A model generated the notes under the pieces. That model did no database searches. It saw only the letters and a program-made list of their open reading frames with translations, and was not told the origin of the DNA. Both the position numbers and the translations under genes were made by a program. A stretch of 64,000 nt of DNA, from NCBI GenBank assembly GCA_016842065.1, contig JAEPDS010000006.1, positions 117,051 through 181,050 on the forward strand. Reading direction: 5' to 3'. Positions within the stretch are counted from its first letter, which is position 1, and each line of letters starts with the position of its first letter. Below, in pieces: positions 17,315-25,876 of the stretch. The stretch comes from Candidatus Thiodiazotropha sp. 'RUGA'. Lineage in GTDB: Bacteria; Pseudomonadota; Gammaproteobacteria; Chromatiales; Chromatiaceae.

Positions 17315-17941
17315 TCAACGCACTTTTTCAGTAGAGTCGATCTGCCGCACCATCTGTTCAGCAATCTGTTGTGAGAGCTTGCTGGCGGCCATACTGGCAG
17401 CAGCCACCCCAGCCTCGATCGTTGTCCCCTGAATCGGTTCCTGCAAGCGGCTCTGCTGCATCAACACAATGTGGCGACGGTCAGTTTCAACCAGCGTCCA
17501 TACCCCCTGCAATTCGATAGAGCCCTCAACCCTTTCAAAACGCTGGATGGCAAGTTTCAACTCATAATCCGGTTTCAAGCCCTGCGGCCAGGGATAGGCG
17601 ATCACCTGTATGGCACTCAACTGCTGCTGCAGCCGCTCGCTGATCAGGGCTAACAGGTTCTCCTGTAGTGAGCCCGCCCACTGGTCGAACTCATAGAGTT
17701 CAAGACGATGAGTTGAGGTGCGCTCGACGATTTGCGGTCGATCCAGATATCCGGCCAGCTCCACTGCATCGATACCGATCACAACCCCACCTGGCCTGGG
17801 TGTCAGATCAACCGCTCCAAGCCTGTCGATAGCCGCATCCAAACGGTAGAAACGGGTTGGCTGGGAAGGTGAGGCACAACCGATACAGAGGGTGATCAAA
17901 AGAAAAACCACAAACCATGATGCGAGTGAATCCGTTTTCAT
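17315..17941 (-). CDS. ABC-type transport auxiliary lipoprotein, PqiC-like
   Basis: 208-residue outer-membrane-type lipoprotein of the PqiC/ABC_trans_aux family, last gene of a Mla/MCE-type lipid transporter operon. Start ATG 17941 is chosen because it gives a signal sequence (hydrophobic FVVFLLITLCIGC). The predicted lipid-carrying Cys22 sits in a slightly irregular lipobox (CIGC). The domain opens with FYRLD and continues through EFDQWAGSLQENLLALISERLQQ. It starts five bases after the MCE gene stop. Such lipoproteins anchor the MCE tunnel to the outer membrane; the details here are inferred. Confidence 0.82.
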   Translation of the reverse strand: MKTDSLASWFVVFLLITLCIGCASPSQPTRFYRLDAAIDRLGAVDLTPRPGGVVIGIDAVELAGYLDRPQIVERTSTHRLELYEFDQWAGSLQENLLALISERLQQQLSAIQVIAYPWPQGLKPDYELKLAIQRFERVEGSIELQGVWTLVETDRRHIVLMQQSRLQEPIQGTTIEAGVAAASMAASKLSQQIAEQMVRQIDSTEKVR

Positions 17942-17945
17942 CTGT

Positions 17946-18956
17946 CTACTGTTTCCCCCGTAACAAAGCTTCGGGATGTCGTTCGAGATACTCAGACATG
18001 ATACGTATCGACCTCGCCGCACTACCCAGTTCACGCAGTGTGGTGGTAAGTTGACTGATCAATTCCGAATCCTCTCTGAGCAAGCGGTCGGCACTATCCA
18101 CCGTCTCTCCAACCTGGCGAAAGGCCCGATCCCCACTCGCCAGTGTTGTGTCCCAACGGGAGAATGCCGAGGTCAGGTTTTCATCCGTTGCCGAGATCAA
18201 CGCCTGAGTCTGTTTTGCGGTACCGGCCACCTCGGCAATCATGGCCCTCGCCTCAACCAGTGTCGCATTACTGTTGGTCAACAGTTCCGGCGCCTGTTCA
18301 GCAAGTAACTGGGTGATCTGATCGAGTCGGTTGGCAATCTGAAGCAGTGAGGTTGTCAGGCGCTTCAACTCACCATCCGCCATCATTTCATCAATGCTGT
18401 CGAGAATCTCTGAAAGCCGTTGGGTAATCCGCTCAACCGGTATCTGCTCTATCGCAGTGGCCAGTTTCTCCATACTCGATTGCACTGTTGGGATTTCCGG
18501 ATAGCGCTTATCTTGAGCCACCAGTCGGATCGGCGTCTCCGGCATGAAATCGAGCTCAATCTCCAGTTTACCCGTCACCAGGCTTTGCAGATTGAGCCGG
18601 GCTCTGAGTCCCTGGGCAATCAAATCATCGAGTTCCAGCTTGACGCCACTCTCCGTGACCACCCCATCCACATTCACATGACCATCCCGGATTCCAATCA
18701 CCACCGGAATTCTGAACTCCTTTGACTCCCGCACGTAGGTAATCGACATGGCATCGACCTGCCCCACTTTCACGCCGCGAAAATTGACCGGTGAACCCAC
18801 CTGCAAGCCTTTCACATCCCCTTCAAAGTAGAGAATGAACTGGGTCGGTTTGTTGGCCAGGGAGCCGTTTGAGAAGAGCAACACCGAGACGAGCCCCAGG
18901 GCCAGGCTGGCCAGCACAAAGCTGCCGATAAGGGTTGGACTAATCCTTGATTGCAT
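17946..18956 (-). CDS. MCE/MlaD-family lipid-binding protein
   Basis: 336-residue inner-membrane-anchored protein. One N-terminal helix (residues 8-28) is followed by a single MCE domain (about 35-115, with FEGDVKGLQVGSPVNFRGVKVG) and a long helical C-terminal region likely to form a channel or coiled barrel (LATAIEQIP to RQVGETVDSADRLL). The start at 18956 (MQSRISPTL) overlaps the ATPase gene by 17 bases and removes an implausible upstream extension. MCE rings carry phospholipids between the membranes. It is longer than Mla-type MlaD (about 180 residues) and closer to plant-TGD2/Ttg2C-like forms. Confidence 0.88.
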   Translation of the reverse strand: MQSRISPTLIGSFVLASLALGLVSVLLFSNGSLANKPTQFILYFEGDVKGLQVGSPVNFRGVKVGQVDAMSITYVRESKEFRIPVVIGIRDGHVNVDGVVTESGVKLELDDLIAQGLRARLNLQSLVTGKLEIELDFMPETPIRLVAQDKRYPEIPTVQSSMEKLATAIEQIPVERITQRLSEILDSIDEMMADGELKRLTTSLLQIANRLDQITQLLAEQAPELLTNSNATLVEARAMIAEVAGTAKQTQALISATDENLTSAFSRWDTTLASGDRAFRQVGETVDSADRLLREDSELISQLTTTLRELGSAARSIRIMSEYLERHPEALLRGKQ

Positions 18957-19752
18957 GACTCGGATCCACCTCTGAATCACCCCGGGTAAGAAACTCGCGT
19001 ACCCTCGGGTCTTCGGTTGTCGCCAGTAGTTCGTTTGGGTTACCACTGGCAATCATACGCTTGCACACCGGATCCAGAAATACCGAGTCGTCTCCGATGG
19101 CAAAGATGCTTGCCAGTTCGTGGGTCACCACCACGATCGTCGTATCCAGGCTATCACTCAACTCCAGGATCAGCTCATCCAGGCGACGTGCACTGACCGG
19201 ATCGAGACCGGCCGATGGCTCGTCAAAGAACAGCAGTTCAGGATCGAGTGACATGGCCCGCGCCAGGCCGGCCCGTTTCTGCATACCGCCGCTGATCTCC
19301 GATGGATAATAGGCTTCGAAGCCTTTCAATCCCACCAAGGCGAGTTTGAAGGAGACCAGTTCACCGATCTCTCCCGCGGAAAGGGATGTATAGGTCTGCA
19401 GGGGCAGCGCCACATTCTCCGCCAGCGTCATATGGGTCCACAATGCGCCGGACTGGTAGAGCACACCCATCCGTCGAAGGATCTGATGCCGCTTCTGGCT
19501 GTCCAGATCCCAGATCGACTCCCCCTGAAAATGGATCTGTCCCTGTGCCGGCTTCTGCAAACCGATCAAATGTCTCAACAGGGTACTTTTACCGCAACCA
19601 CTGCCCCCCATGATGATGAAAACATCACCGGCCTGAATGGTGAAATTGAGCTCCTGCTGGATCACAAAATCACCATAGGCCATGGTCAAGTCCGAGACCT
19701 GGATCAGCGGTTTCTTTAATCGTGAAAGATCTGTCTGCATTGCCAGTCCCAT
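18940..19752 (-). CDS. Lipid ABC transporter ATP-binding protein, MlaF-like
   Basis: 270-residue ATPase of an MCE-type transporter. Walker A is GGSGCGKST (49-57), the signature SGGMQKR is followed by ARAMSLDPELLFFDEPSAGLDP (Walker B with DEP), and the H-loop is VVTHE. Its ATG at 19752 shares bases with the permease stop in a TAATG junction, a clear sign of coupling; a second ATG lies four codons later. The SGGMQKR signature is typical of the MlaF/Ttg2A group and separates it from other importers. Confidence 0.92.
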   Translation of the reverse strand: MGLAMQTDLSRLKKPLIQVSDLTMAYGDFVIQQELNFTIQAGDVFIIMGGSGCGKSTLLRHLIGLQKPAQGQIHFQGESIWDLDSQKRHQILRRMGVLYQSGALWTHMTLAENVALPLQTYTSLSAGEIGELVSFKLALVGLKGFEAYYPSEISGGMQKRAGLARAMSLDPELLFFDEPSAGLDPVSARRLDELILELSDSLDTTIVVVTHELASIFAIGDDSVFLDPVCKRMIASGNPNELLATTEDPRVREFLTRGDSEVDPSHAIKD

Positions 19753-20972
19753 TAGAAATCCAACAGGTTGAAAAGAATGGTGGTAATCGCATCCCATACC
19801 ACGATTAACAGGATGGCCGTTACCATGGCCGATGTGGTTGCCTTGCCCACGGCAGCGGAATCCCGACCACTCTGTAGTCCCCTCAGACAACCGGACATGG
19901 CAATCACAATGGCAAACAGAACGCTCTTGATCAGACCGACCGTCAGATCCTCCCAGCCCACAGACTCTCTGCTCTGTACCACGTATTCCAGCATTGAGAG
20001 GTCCAATACCAGCACACTCACCATCAGCCCACCGATGATACCGAGCAGGTCCGCCCACAGGGTGAGTAAAGGCAGCATGATCAGCAACGCGAGCATACGA
20101 GGCAATACCAGAAAATCGATGATTGAAATACCGAAGGTCTTCAACGCATCGATTTCGTGATTCACTTGCATGCTCCCCAATTGGGCGGCGTAGGCAGAAC
20201 CGGTGCGACCGGCCATGATGATCGCCGTCATCATCGCACCCATCTCCCGCAGTGAACCCAAAGTAACCAGGTTGGCCACATAGATCTCAGCACCGAACAT
20301 CTGCAACTGAACAGCACCAACAAAGGCCAGCACCGCCCCCACCAGGATGGCAATCAGGCTGACGATGGGCAGCGCTTCAGGGCCTGCCGCCTGTAGCAGG
20401 CTGAAAAAATCATCGCGGCGGAATCTTGCTCTACCCCGAATCAGACGCCACAGGGAAAGCACCAGTTCGCCGGCAAATTCAGTGAAGCGCAGACACTCCT
20501 GCCAGACGCCAATGGCGGTTTCGCCGGTACGATAGAGAAAAGAGAAACGTCGATCTGATCTGCGCGCCCCTTTTCGCTCGGCAACAGCCGACCCCAGATC
20601 GAGTAGCCGACGGATTCCCATCGGCAGATCATCCATATCGAGTCGATAGTCACGATCGGCACAGTATTCACTTACTTTTTGCAGGACATTCAGCAATCGA
20701 CTGTCCCAGTAACCGAGATCGACCGTCACCAGACGAATCTCTTTCAGGCACGGCTGCGCTTGCAATTGTTGCTGCAGATATTGCCAGGGACATACTTCGG
20801 CGTGGAGCGTCCAATCCCCCACAAAGGCTAATTCGGCAGTAGCTGGATCTGGGTAGGTAATCTTCAGCGAATGATGGTGCACAGATCTATGTCCATTCAC
20901 GACTGATGGCGTCACAAACTTATCAATAACATATCCTGGGATTGCTGGGTAGCCCGCTCGGTCCCCTATCAA
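19752..20972 (-). CDS. MlaE-family permease with an N-terminal STAS-like domain
   Basis: 406-residue permease of the MCE transporter. Residues about 30-135 form a STAS-like domain (ATAELAFVGDWTLHAE, IRLVTVDLGYWDSRLLNVL). This corresponds to MlaB, which is a separate protein in the E. coli system. The rest is the MlaE permease with about five or six membrane helices and the conserved GAEIYVANLVTLGSLREMGAMMTAIIMAGRTGSAYAAQLGSM region. The start is uncertain: TTG at 20972 is the longest frame and has no clear ribosome-binding site, and GTG codons follow within 25 residues. First gene of the four-gene operon. Confidence 0.88.
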   Translation of the reverse strand: MIGDRAGYPAIPGYVIDKFVTPSVVNGHRSVHHHSLKITYPDPATAELAFVGDWTLHAEVCPWQYLQQQLQAQPCLKEIRLVTVDLGYWDSRLLNVLQKVSEYCADRDYRLDMDDLPMGIRRLLDLGSAVAERKGARRSDRRFSFLYRTGETAIGVWQECLRFTEFAGELVLSLWRLIRGRARFRRDDFFSLLQAAGPEALPIVSLIAILVGAVLAFVGAVQLQMFGAEIYVANLVTLGSLREMGAMMTAIIMAGRTGSAYAAQLGSMQVNHEIDALKTFGISIIDFLVLPRMLALLIMLPLLTLWADLLGIIGGLMVSVLVLDLSMLEYVVQSRESVGWEDLTVGLIKSVLFAIVIAMSGCLRGLQSGRDSAAVGKATTSAMVTAILLIVVWDAITTILFNLLDF

Positions 20973-21114
20973 GATATTTCACACTATGTCGCTCATTAGT
21001 CTACACACTGATTAATCTAGCGAGATTCCAACACAGGAGCGCGTAGCATCAGTGCCACCAGACCCAGCTGTGATATAAAGTACAAATCCATGCTAAGAGA
21101 ATCGGAAGAGCGCC

Positions 21115-22851
21115 ATGCCCAAAGAGTTCAGCACCCATGAAAATCACGGCAAAGCCCTGATCGTCGAGGACGAAATAACCAACCGGCTGATCCTGAAAAA
21201 ACTCCTGCAGAAGCATGGCTATGTGGTCATCGAAGCGGAAAACGGCCGGCAGGCTGTGAGCCTGTTTGAGGAGCGGCAGCCGGACATCGTTTTCATGGAT
21301 GTGATGATGCCGGAAATGGATGGTTATGAGGCCACTGTACAGATCAAACAACGTGCTGGGGATTCGTTTGTACCGATAATTTTTCTCACTGCCATGCAAG
21401 ACGAAAAGGCACTGGCCCGCTGCGTCGAGGTCGGTGGTGATGATTTTCTCTCAAAGCCATACAGCTTTACCGTGCTTTCCGCAAAGATGAAAGCGATGGA
21501 GCGGATTCGCATCCTTCAACAGGATACCCGTATGCTCTATAGCCGCATGCAACGGGACCAGGAGATTGCCGAACAGGTCTTTAGCGGTGCGGTGGTCGCC
21601 GATAATGTTGCCCTGGAACATATCCACAGCCTACTGCAACCCGCCAGCCTGTTCAGTGGCGATCTGATGCTGACCGCCTTCGCCCCGTCCCACGACCTCT
21701 ATGTCCTGCTCGGGGATTTCACCGGTCATGGTCTGGCCTCCGCACTGGGCGCCCTGCCCACATCTGAGGCCTTCCGCTCGATGACCGCCAAGGGGTTTGG
21801 GCCACACCAGATACTGCAGGCCATCAATAGCAAATTACACAGCCTGCTACCAACTGGTATGTTCATGGCTGTGCAGTTTGTCAAAATCGATCACGAACTC
21901 GACCATGTCAAACTGATCAATTGCGGTATGCCGGACTGTTACCTGATCGACAAGGATGGGCGAAAAATCAAACAGAAGATCAGCTCCCAGTCCCTGCCAC
22001 TCGGTATCGCACCGGATATCGACATCAAGGATGAATTCCACTTTTTGAAAATCAGTGAGGGAGACCGGATCATACTGGCAACGGACGGTGTCACCGAGGC
22101 ACGCAATCCGAAAGGCGAATTGTTCGGTCAGACACGATACATCGATGCCATCAAGCAAAGTGTCGATCATGACTACATTCTGGATAAACTGAGTGGTGAT
22201 CTGCAGGAATTCTGTAGCGATGCCCCGCAGGACGATGATATCAGTGTTGTGGAAATCCCTCTGATTCGAGAGATGTTCCCGGCTATGGGTTCTTCAGAGG
22301 CAGCGCATAAAAAAGTCGAACATGAGTTGCCTGAAACCATTCTGAAAGAGCACCCGGATTGCATTGAATTCCAGTTCACACTCTATGGTGCCCAACTGCG
22401 TCAAGCCGACCCGATTCCGATCCTCATCAATTCAATCCAGGAGACCGCCGGGCTGCATGACCATCGACGTCCTCTCTTCACCATCCTGACAGAACTCTAT
22501 GTCAACGCCCTCGATCATGGCATTCTCAATCTTGACTCCAGCCTGAAGCAGGGAGAGAACGGATTTACCGACTACTTCCAGCAGCGAGAGCAGCGATTGA
22601 ACGATCTTTCCCAAGGGTGTGTTCGTTTGAACCTCAGGATCTACAGTCAGGATGGCAGCGGTTATATCATTATCACGATTGAAGACAGCGGCAATGGCTT
22701 TGACTACAGCAGCCATAAGAAGGAAGCCAGTAACGATCAACTCTACAGTGGTCGTGGTTTGCTGTTGGTCGAGTCCCTTTGTAAACAACTGCACTTCTTT
22801 GAACCGGGCAACAAGGCAGAAGCCATCTACGCCTGGGAACAGACAAATTAA
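21115..22851 (+). CDS. Response regulator with PP2C/SpoIIE phosphatase and RsbW-like ATPase domains
   Basis: 578-residue three-domain switch protein. The receiver domain (residues 13-130) has phospho-acceptor Asp62 (MDVMMPEMDG). The PP2C-type SpoIIE phosphatase domain follows at about 160-390 (SGDLMLTAF, LLGDFTGHGLASALGALPTSEAF, ILATDGVTEARN). A C-terminal GHKL ATPase like anti-sigma factor RsbW (about 430-575) has N box ELYVNALDHGIL and G1 box EDSGNGFDY. This architecture resembles the Pseudomonas HsbR type, which controls an anti-sigma factor antagonist. No STAS-only antagonist or partner histidine kinase is adjacent, so its partners must lie elsewhere. Confidence 0.9.
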   Translation: MPKEFSTHENHGKALIVEDEITNRLILKKLLQKHGYVVIEAENGRQAVSLFEERQPDIVFMDVMMPEMDGYEATVQIKQRAGDSFVPIIFLTAMQDEKALARCVEVGGDDFLSKPYSFTVLSAKMKAMERIRILQQDTRMLYSRMQRDQEIAEQVFSGAVVADNVALEHIHSLLQPASLFSGDLMLTAFAPSHDLYVLLGDFTGHGLASALGALPTSEAFRSMTAKGFGPHQILQAINSKLHSLLPTGMFMAVQFVKIDHELDHVKLINCGMPDCYLIDKDGRKIKQKISSQSLPLGIAPDIDIKDEFHFLKISEGDRIILATDGVTEARNPKGELFGQTRYIDAIKQSVDHDYILDKLSGDLQEFCSDAPQDDDISVVEIPLIREMFPAMGSSEAAHKKVEHELPETILKEHPDCIEFQFTLYGAQLRQADPIPILINSIQETAGLHDHRRPLFTILTELYVNALDHGILNLDSSLKQGENGFTDYFQQREQRLNDLSQGCVRLNLRIYSQDGSGYIIITIEDSGNGFDYSSHKKEASNDQLYSGRGLLLVESLCKQLHFFEPGNKAEAIYAWEQTN

Positions 22852-23237
22852 CTTATGGCCTGTTACGACAAATCCTCTACACCCTAACGCACCTGTAACG
22901 TGTCAATCATGTCGCGAGGAGAGAGGTTTGAGTGTTGCAACATGCTGACTTGCTGAACAAAAATCAGCCATGACAAGGGCTACAGGAGTCGTGTAAACAG
23001 GTCCGAGTACTAACAAGCTTGTGCAACCGCTATAATTGACACATTTAGAGGCTGACCATTCAGCTGGCTTTTTTAATACCAAGGGGTTTGCAACTGACAG
23101 GATCGATTGTAAACGCCAAAAAGGATCTCTATAGATGGCATTTAATTGTCCCATCAAACAACAACAAAAAGATCGAGTTAGCGTGAAAAGTGATCTATTC
23201 ACTCCACGTATGGCGACTGATCTGATAGCCTGACGCC
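22852..23237. other. 386-bp intergenic region without a gene
   Basis: It contains a fragment of the GGCCTGTTA repeat just after the upstream stop, a TATAAT hexamer at 23031-23036 without a clear -35 element, and the terminator-like hairpin at 23051. No convincing small gene was seen. Confidence 0.5.
23051..23075 (+). terminator. Terminator-like hairpin with T-run
   Basis: GCTGA (23051-23055) and TCAGC (23060-23064) form a short stem around CCAT, followed by TGGC and six T. It lies 200 bases after the phosphatase gene and could end its transcript. Confidence 0.45.
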
Positions 23238-24431
23238 ATGGCAAAAACTTTCATCATAGACAGCAACGATGAGACACGTGCTCCGTTTTTACGCGGCATC
23301 CTGACCCGTTCACTGACCGATGCCGGACTGGCATTTGAGACCGCCTACGAGCTTTCATCCGAGATTCGTCAACAGATTGCCGGCAAGGATGAGTTGTCGA
23401 CCGATGATCTGCGTAAACTGGTGCTGAAACAACTCGAACAACTCGAGCAGCACGAAGTTATAGAAAACTATGAGAGCCTGACTCCCAATACGCCTGAGAT
23501 CATGGTCACCGACCGTAAGGGGGTCGCACGCCCCTTTTCTACCATCGAGCACCGGCAATCACTGGAATCTTCCGGGCTGGAGAGCGACAAGGCCTCACTG
23601 ATCAGCCAATCGATCTATCTGGATCTGCTTGAATCCTACCAGGAGGGTATCAGCAGCGATCAACTTGGCCGTCTGACCCATGAGAAGCTCAAGCAACGCT
23701 ATGGTAAGCGTGCTGCAAACAGCTATCTGGTGTGGGCCGACTACAAACACTCCAAACGGCCATTGATACTGCTGATTGGCGGCGCCACTGGATGCGGTAA
23801 AAGTACCGTTGCCACGGAAGTGGCGCATCGGCTGAATATCATCCGCACCCAGTCAACCGACATGTTGCGGGAAGTTATGCGCATGATGATTCCGCAACGA
23901 CTGATGCCTGAACTGCACACCTCTTCATTCAATGCCTGGCAAAAAACCCTGGGCCAGCATGAGCATGAAGGAAGTAGCGAAGAGCTGATGATTCATGGCT
24001 ATCTTCACCAGTGTGAACTGGTCTCCGTACCCTGTGAAGCAGTCGTACAGAGAGCCCTGAAAGAGCGAGTCTCATTGATCCTTGAAGGGGTACATGTCAC
24101 CCCTACCCTGTACAACCTGTTCAAGGATAACAGCGATGCGGTAATCGTACCGATCGTGCTGGCGGTGTTGAAACAGAATCAACTGAAACACCGATTGAAA
24201 GATCGGGGAATTACCGCTCCCGAACGCAGTGAAGACAGCAACTATCTGTCGAATTTCGAATCGATCTGGATGCTGCAGAGCCACCTGTTATCCGAAGCGG
24301 ATAATTACAGCGTCTCTATCATTGCCAACGACCACAAGGACCTGGCAACCGATCAGATCATGCGTTTGATAATTGAGGTGTTAGAGAAGAACTTTCATGC
24401 TACAGTTGAGGATGTATTCGGTACAGAATAA
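23238..24431 (+). CDS. 2-phosphoglycerate kinase-like protein with ATP-cone domains
   Basis: 397-residue protein. Residues about 1-75 and 88-170 look like two ATP-cone (nucleotide-sensing) domains, the second reading TDRKGVARPFSTIEHRQSLESSGL. A P-loop kinase domain follows, with Walker A GGATGCGKST at 181-190. This layout is that of 2-phosphoglycerate kinase homologues; in methanogens this enzyme makes 2,3-diphosphoglycerate, the precursor of the thermolyte cyclic 2,3-DPG. Bacterial members are mostly uncharacterised. It stands 76 bases before an archaeal-type phosphoglycerate mutase homologue, suggesting joint action on phosphoglycerates. Confidence 0.8.
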   Translation: MAKTFIIDSNDETRAPFLRGILTRSLTDAGLAFETAYELSSEIRQQIAGKDELSTDDLRKLVLKQLEQLEQHEVIENYESLTPNTPEIMVTDRKGVARPFSTIEHRQSLESSGLESDKASLISQSIYLDLLESYQEGISSDQLGRLTHEKLKQRYGKRAANSYLVWADYKHSKRPLILLIGGATGCGKSTVATEVAHRLNIIRTQSTDMLREVMRMMIPQRLMPELHTSSFNAWQKTLGQHEHEGSSEELMIHGYLHQCELVSVPCEAVVQRALKERVSLILEGVHVTPTLYNLFKDNSDAVIVPIVLAVLKQNQLKHRLKDRGITAPERSEDSNYLSNFESIWMLQSHLLSEADNYSVSIIANDHKDLATDQIMRLIIEVLEKNFHATVEDVFGTE

Positions 24432-24507
24432 CCAGATAATCCGGCACTGAAATCTGAGCATGCGCCTATTGCCGTCACCGGTTCAACTCATCTGAGGTTA
24501 ACTGAAC

Positions 24508-25782
24508 TTGATAACGACCCACAAAGGTCTATTGATCATACTCGATGGTCTGGGTGACCGTGGCATACCCTCCTTTGGCGGCAAAACACCTTTGGATGTC
24601 GCTGAGACACCGAATATGGACAGTCTCGCCACAGCCGGACAATGTGGTCTTGTGGATCCACTTTTCGCCGGCATGCCGGTCGGTACCCATACCGGTTTCT
24701 GCCCTCTGTTCGGCCTATCCCAAACACAGGCCGTTGAGCTGGCCCGTGGCCCCGTTGAGGCTTCCGGAGTTGGTTTGAGCAGCAGCGATCAGGCACTCTA
24801 CTTCCGCTGTAATTTCGCCTCGATCGAACGAAAGGGCAAGCGATTCAAAATCCTTGACCGGCGAGCAGGCCGAATCAATCAAGGCACTGAAGTCCTCGCC
24901 TCTGATATCGGTCAAGTCGATCTGGGTGAAGGCATCACGGCGAGCCTCCATCCTGCCACACAGCATCGGGTAGTACTCCAGTTGGAAGGTCTCGGCCTGT
25001 CGAATGATATCGGCAATACCGATCCGGGTAATGATTACCGCAATAAAGGACTACTCTCTTGCCAGGCCAACACCCCGGGCGATGTCGCAGCTGAAAAAAC
25101 TGCCCGTTGTATCAATCGTCTGATCGAGATTGTCTACGACAAGCTAGATCAACACCCGGTCAATCAACGTCGCCGGGAACATGGTCTGGCGCCGGCAAAC
25201 GGTATTATCTGTCGCAGCCCCGGCAAACTACCGAAAATAAAATCTTTACTTCGCCATCTGAAAATCGATGCCGGTGTGATATCCGGAGAACGGACTGTGC
25301 TGGGATTCGGCAAACTGCTTGGATACCAGTTGTATGAGAATCCACGTTTCACTGGCGCCAAGGATACTGACCTGCAGGCCAAAGTGGAGACGGCCCGTAG
25401 CGCTTTGAAAGAGAACGATCTGGTCTATCTCCACATCAAAGCGACTGATATTGTCTCTCACGATATGGATCCCATCGGTAAACGGGAGATACTATCGAAA
25501 ATCGACGATGCCATCGCGCCCCTGATCAGTGATGAGCTGGTGATTGGAATCACCGCGGACCACAGTACAGACAGCAATACGGGACGCCACACCGGAGACC
25601 CGATTCCCAGTCTGATATTCAACCCGCTAGGTAGAGTCGATGGCTGCAGAAGCTTTTCGGAATCCGCCTGCGCCACCGGTGGACTTGGTCGGATCAACAG
25701 TTTGAGTTTCCTGATCACCTTCCTGGATCAGATGAATCGACTGGAAAATTTCAGACCGAAAGATAGCGCTTACCTATTCTGA
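24508..25782 (+). CDS. Archaeal-type cofactor-independent phosphoglycerate mutase homologue (ApgM-like)
   Basis: 424-residue member of the alkaline-phosphatase superfamily. Metal-site motifs are LDGLGDR near residue 12 and ADHSTDSNTGRHTGDPIPSLIF near the C terminus. The family motif around the nucleophile, G-S-D-(T/V)-A-H in characterised archaeal mutases, reads GTHTGF here (residues 59-64). Thr60 replaces the nucleophilic serine and the following His is Phe, so normal mutase activity is uncertain. It starts at TTG after TGAGG (24493-24497). It lies between the 2-phosphoglycerate kinase-like gene and ppk1. Function could be a mutase, phosphatase or 2,3-DPG-specific enzyme. Confidence 0.8.
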   Translation: MITTHKGLLIILDGLGDRGIPSFGGKTPLDVAETPNMDSLATAGQCGLVDPLFAGMPVGTHTGFCPLFGLSQTQAVELARGPVEASGVGLSSSDQALYFRCNFASIERKGKRFKILDRRAGRINQGTEVLASDIGQVDLGEGITASLHPATQHRVVLQLEGLGLSNDIGNTDPGNDYRNKGLLSCQANTPGDVAAEKTARCINRLIEIVYDKLDQHPVNQRRREHGLAPANGIICRSPGKLPKIKSLLRHLKIDAGVISGERTVLGFGKLLGYQLYENPRFTGAKDTDLQAKVETARSALKENDLVYLHIKATDIVSHDMDPIGKREILSKIDDAIAPLISDELVIGITADHSTDSNTGRHTGDPIPSLIFNPLGRVDGCRSFSESACATGGLGRINSLSFLITFLDQMNRLENFRPKDSAYLF

Positions 25783-25876
25783 ACCCCGCATAACAGCAGT
25801 TTCACCGAACTGTTCCACAATATCGATTTCAAGGCATATACTTAATACCATCCTTCTATCTTGATGAACCCGCACC

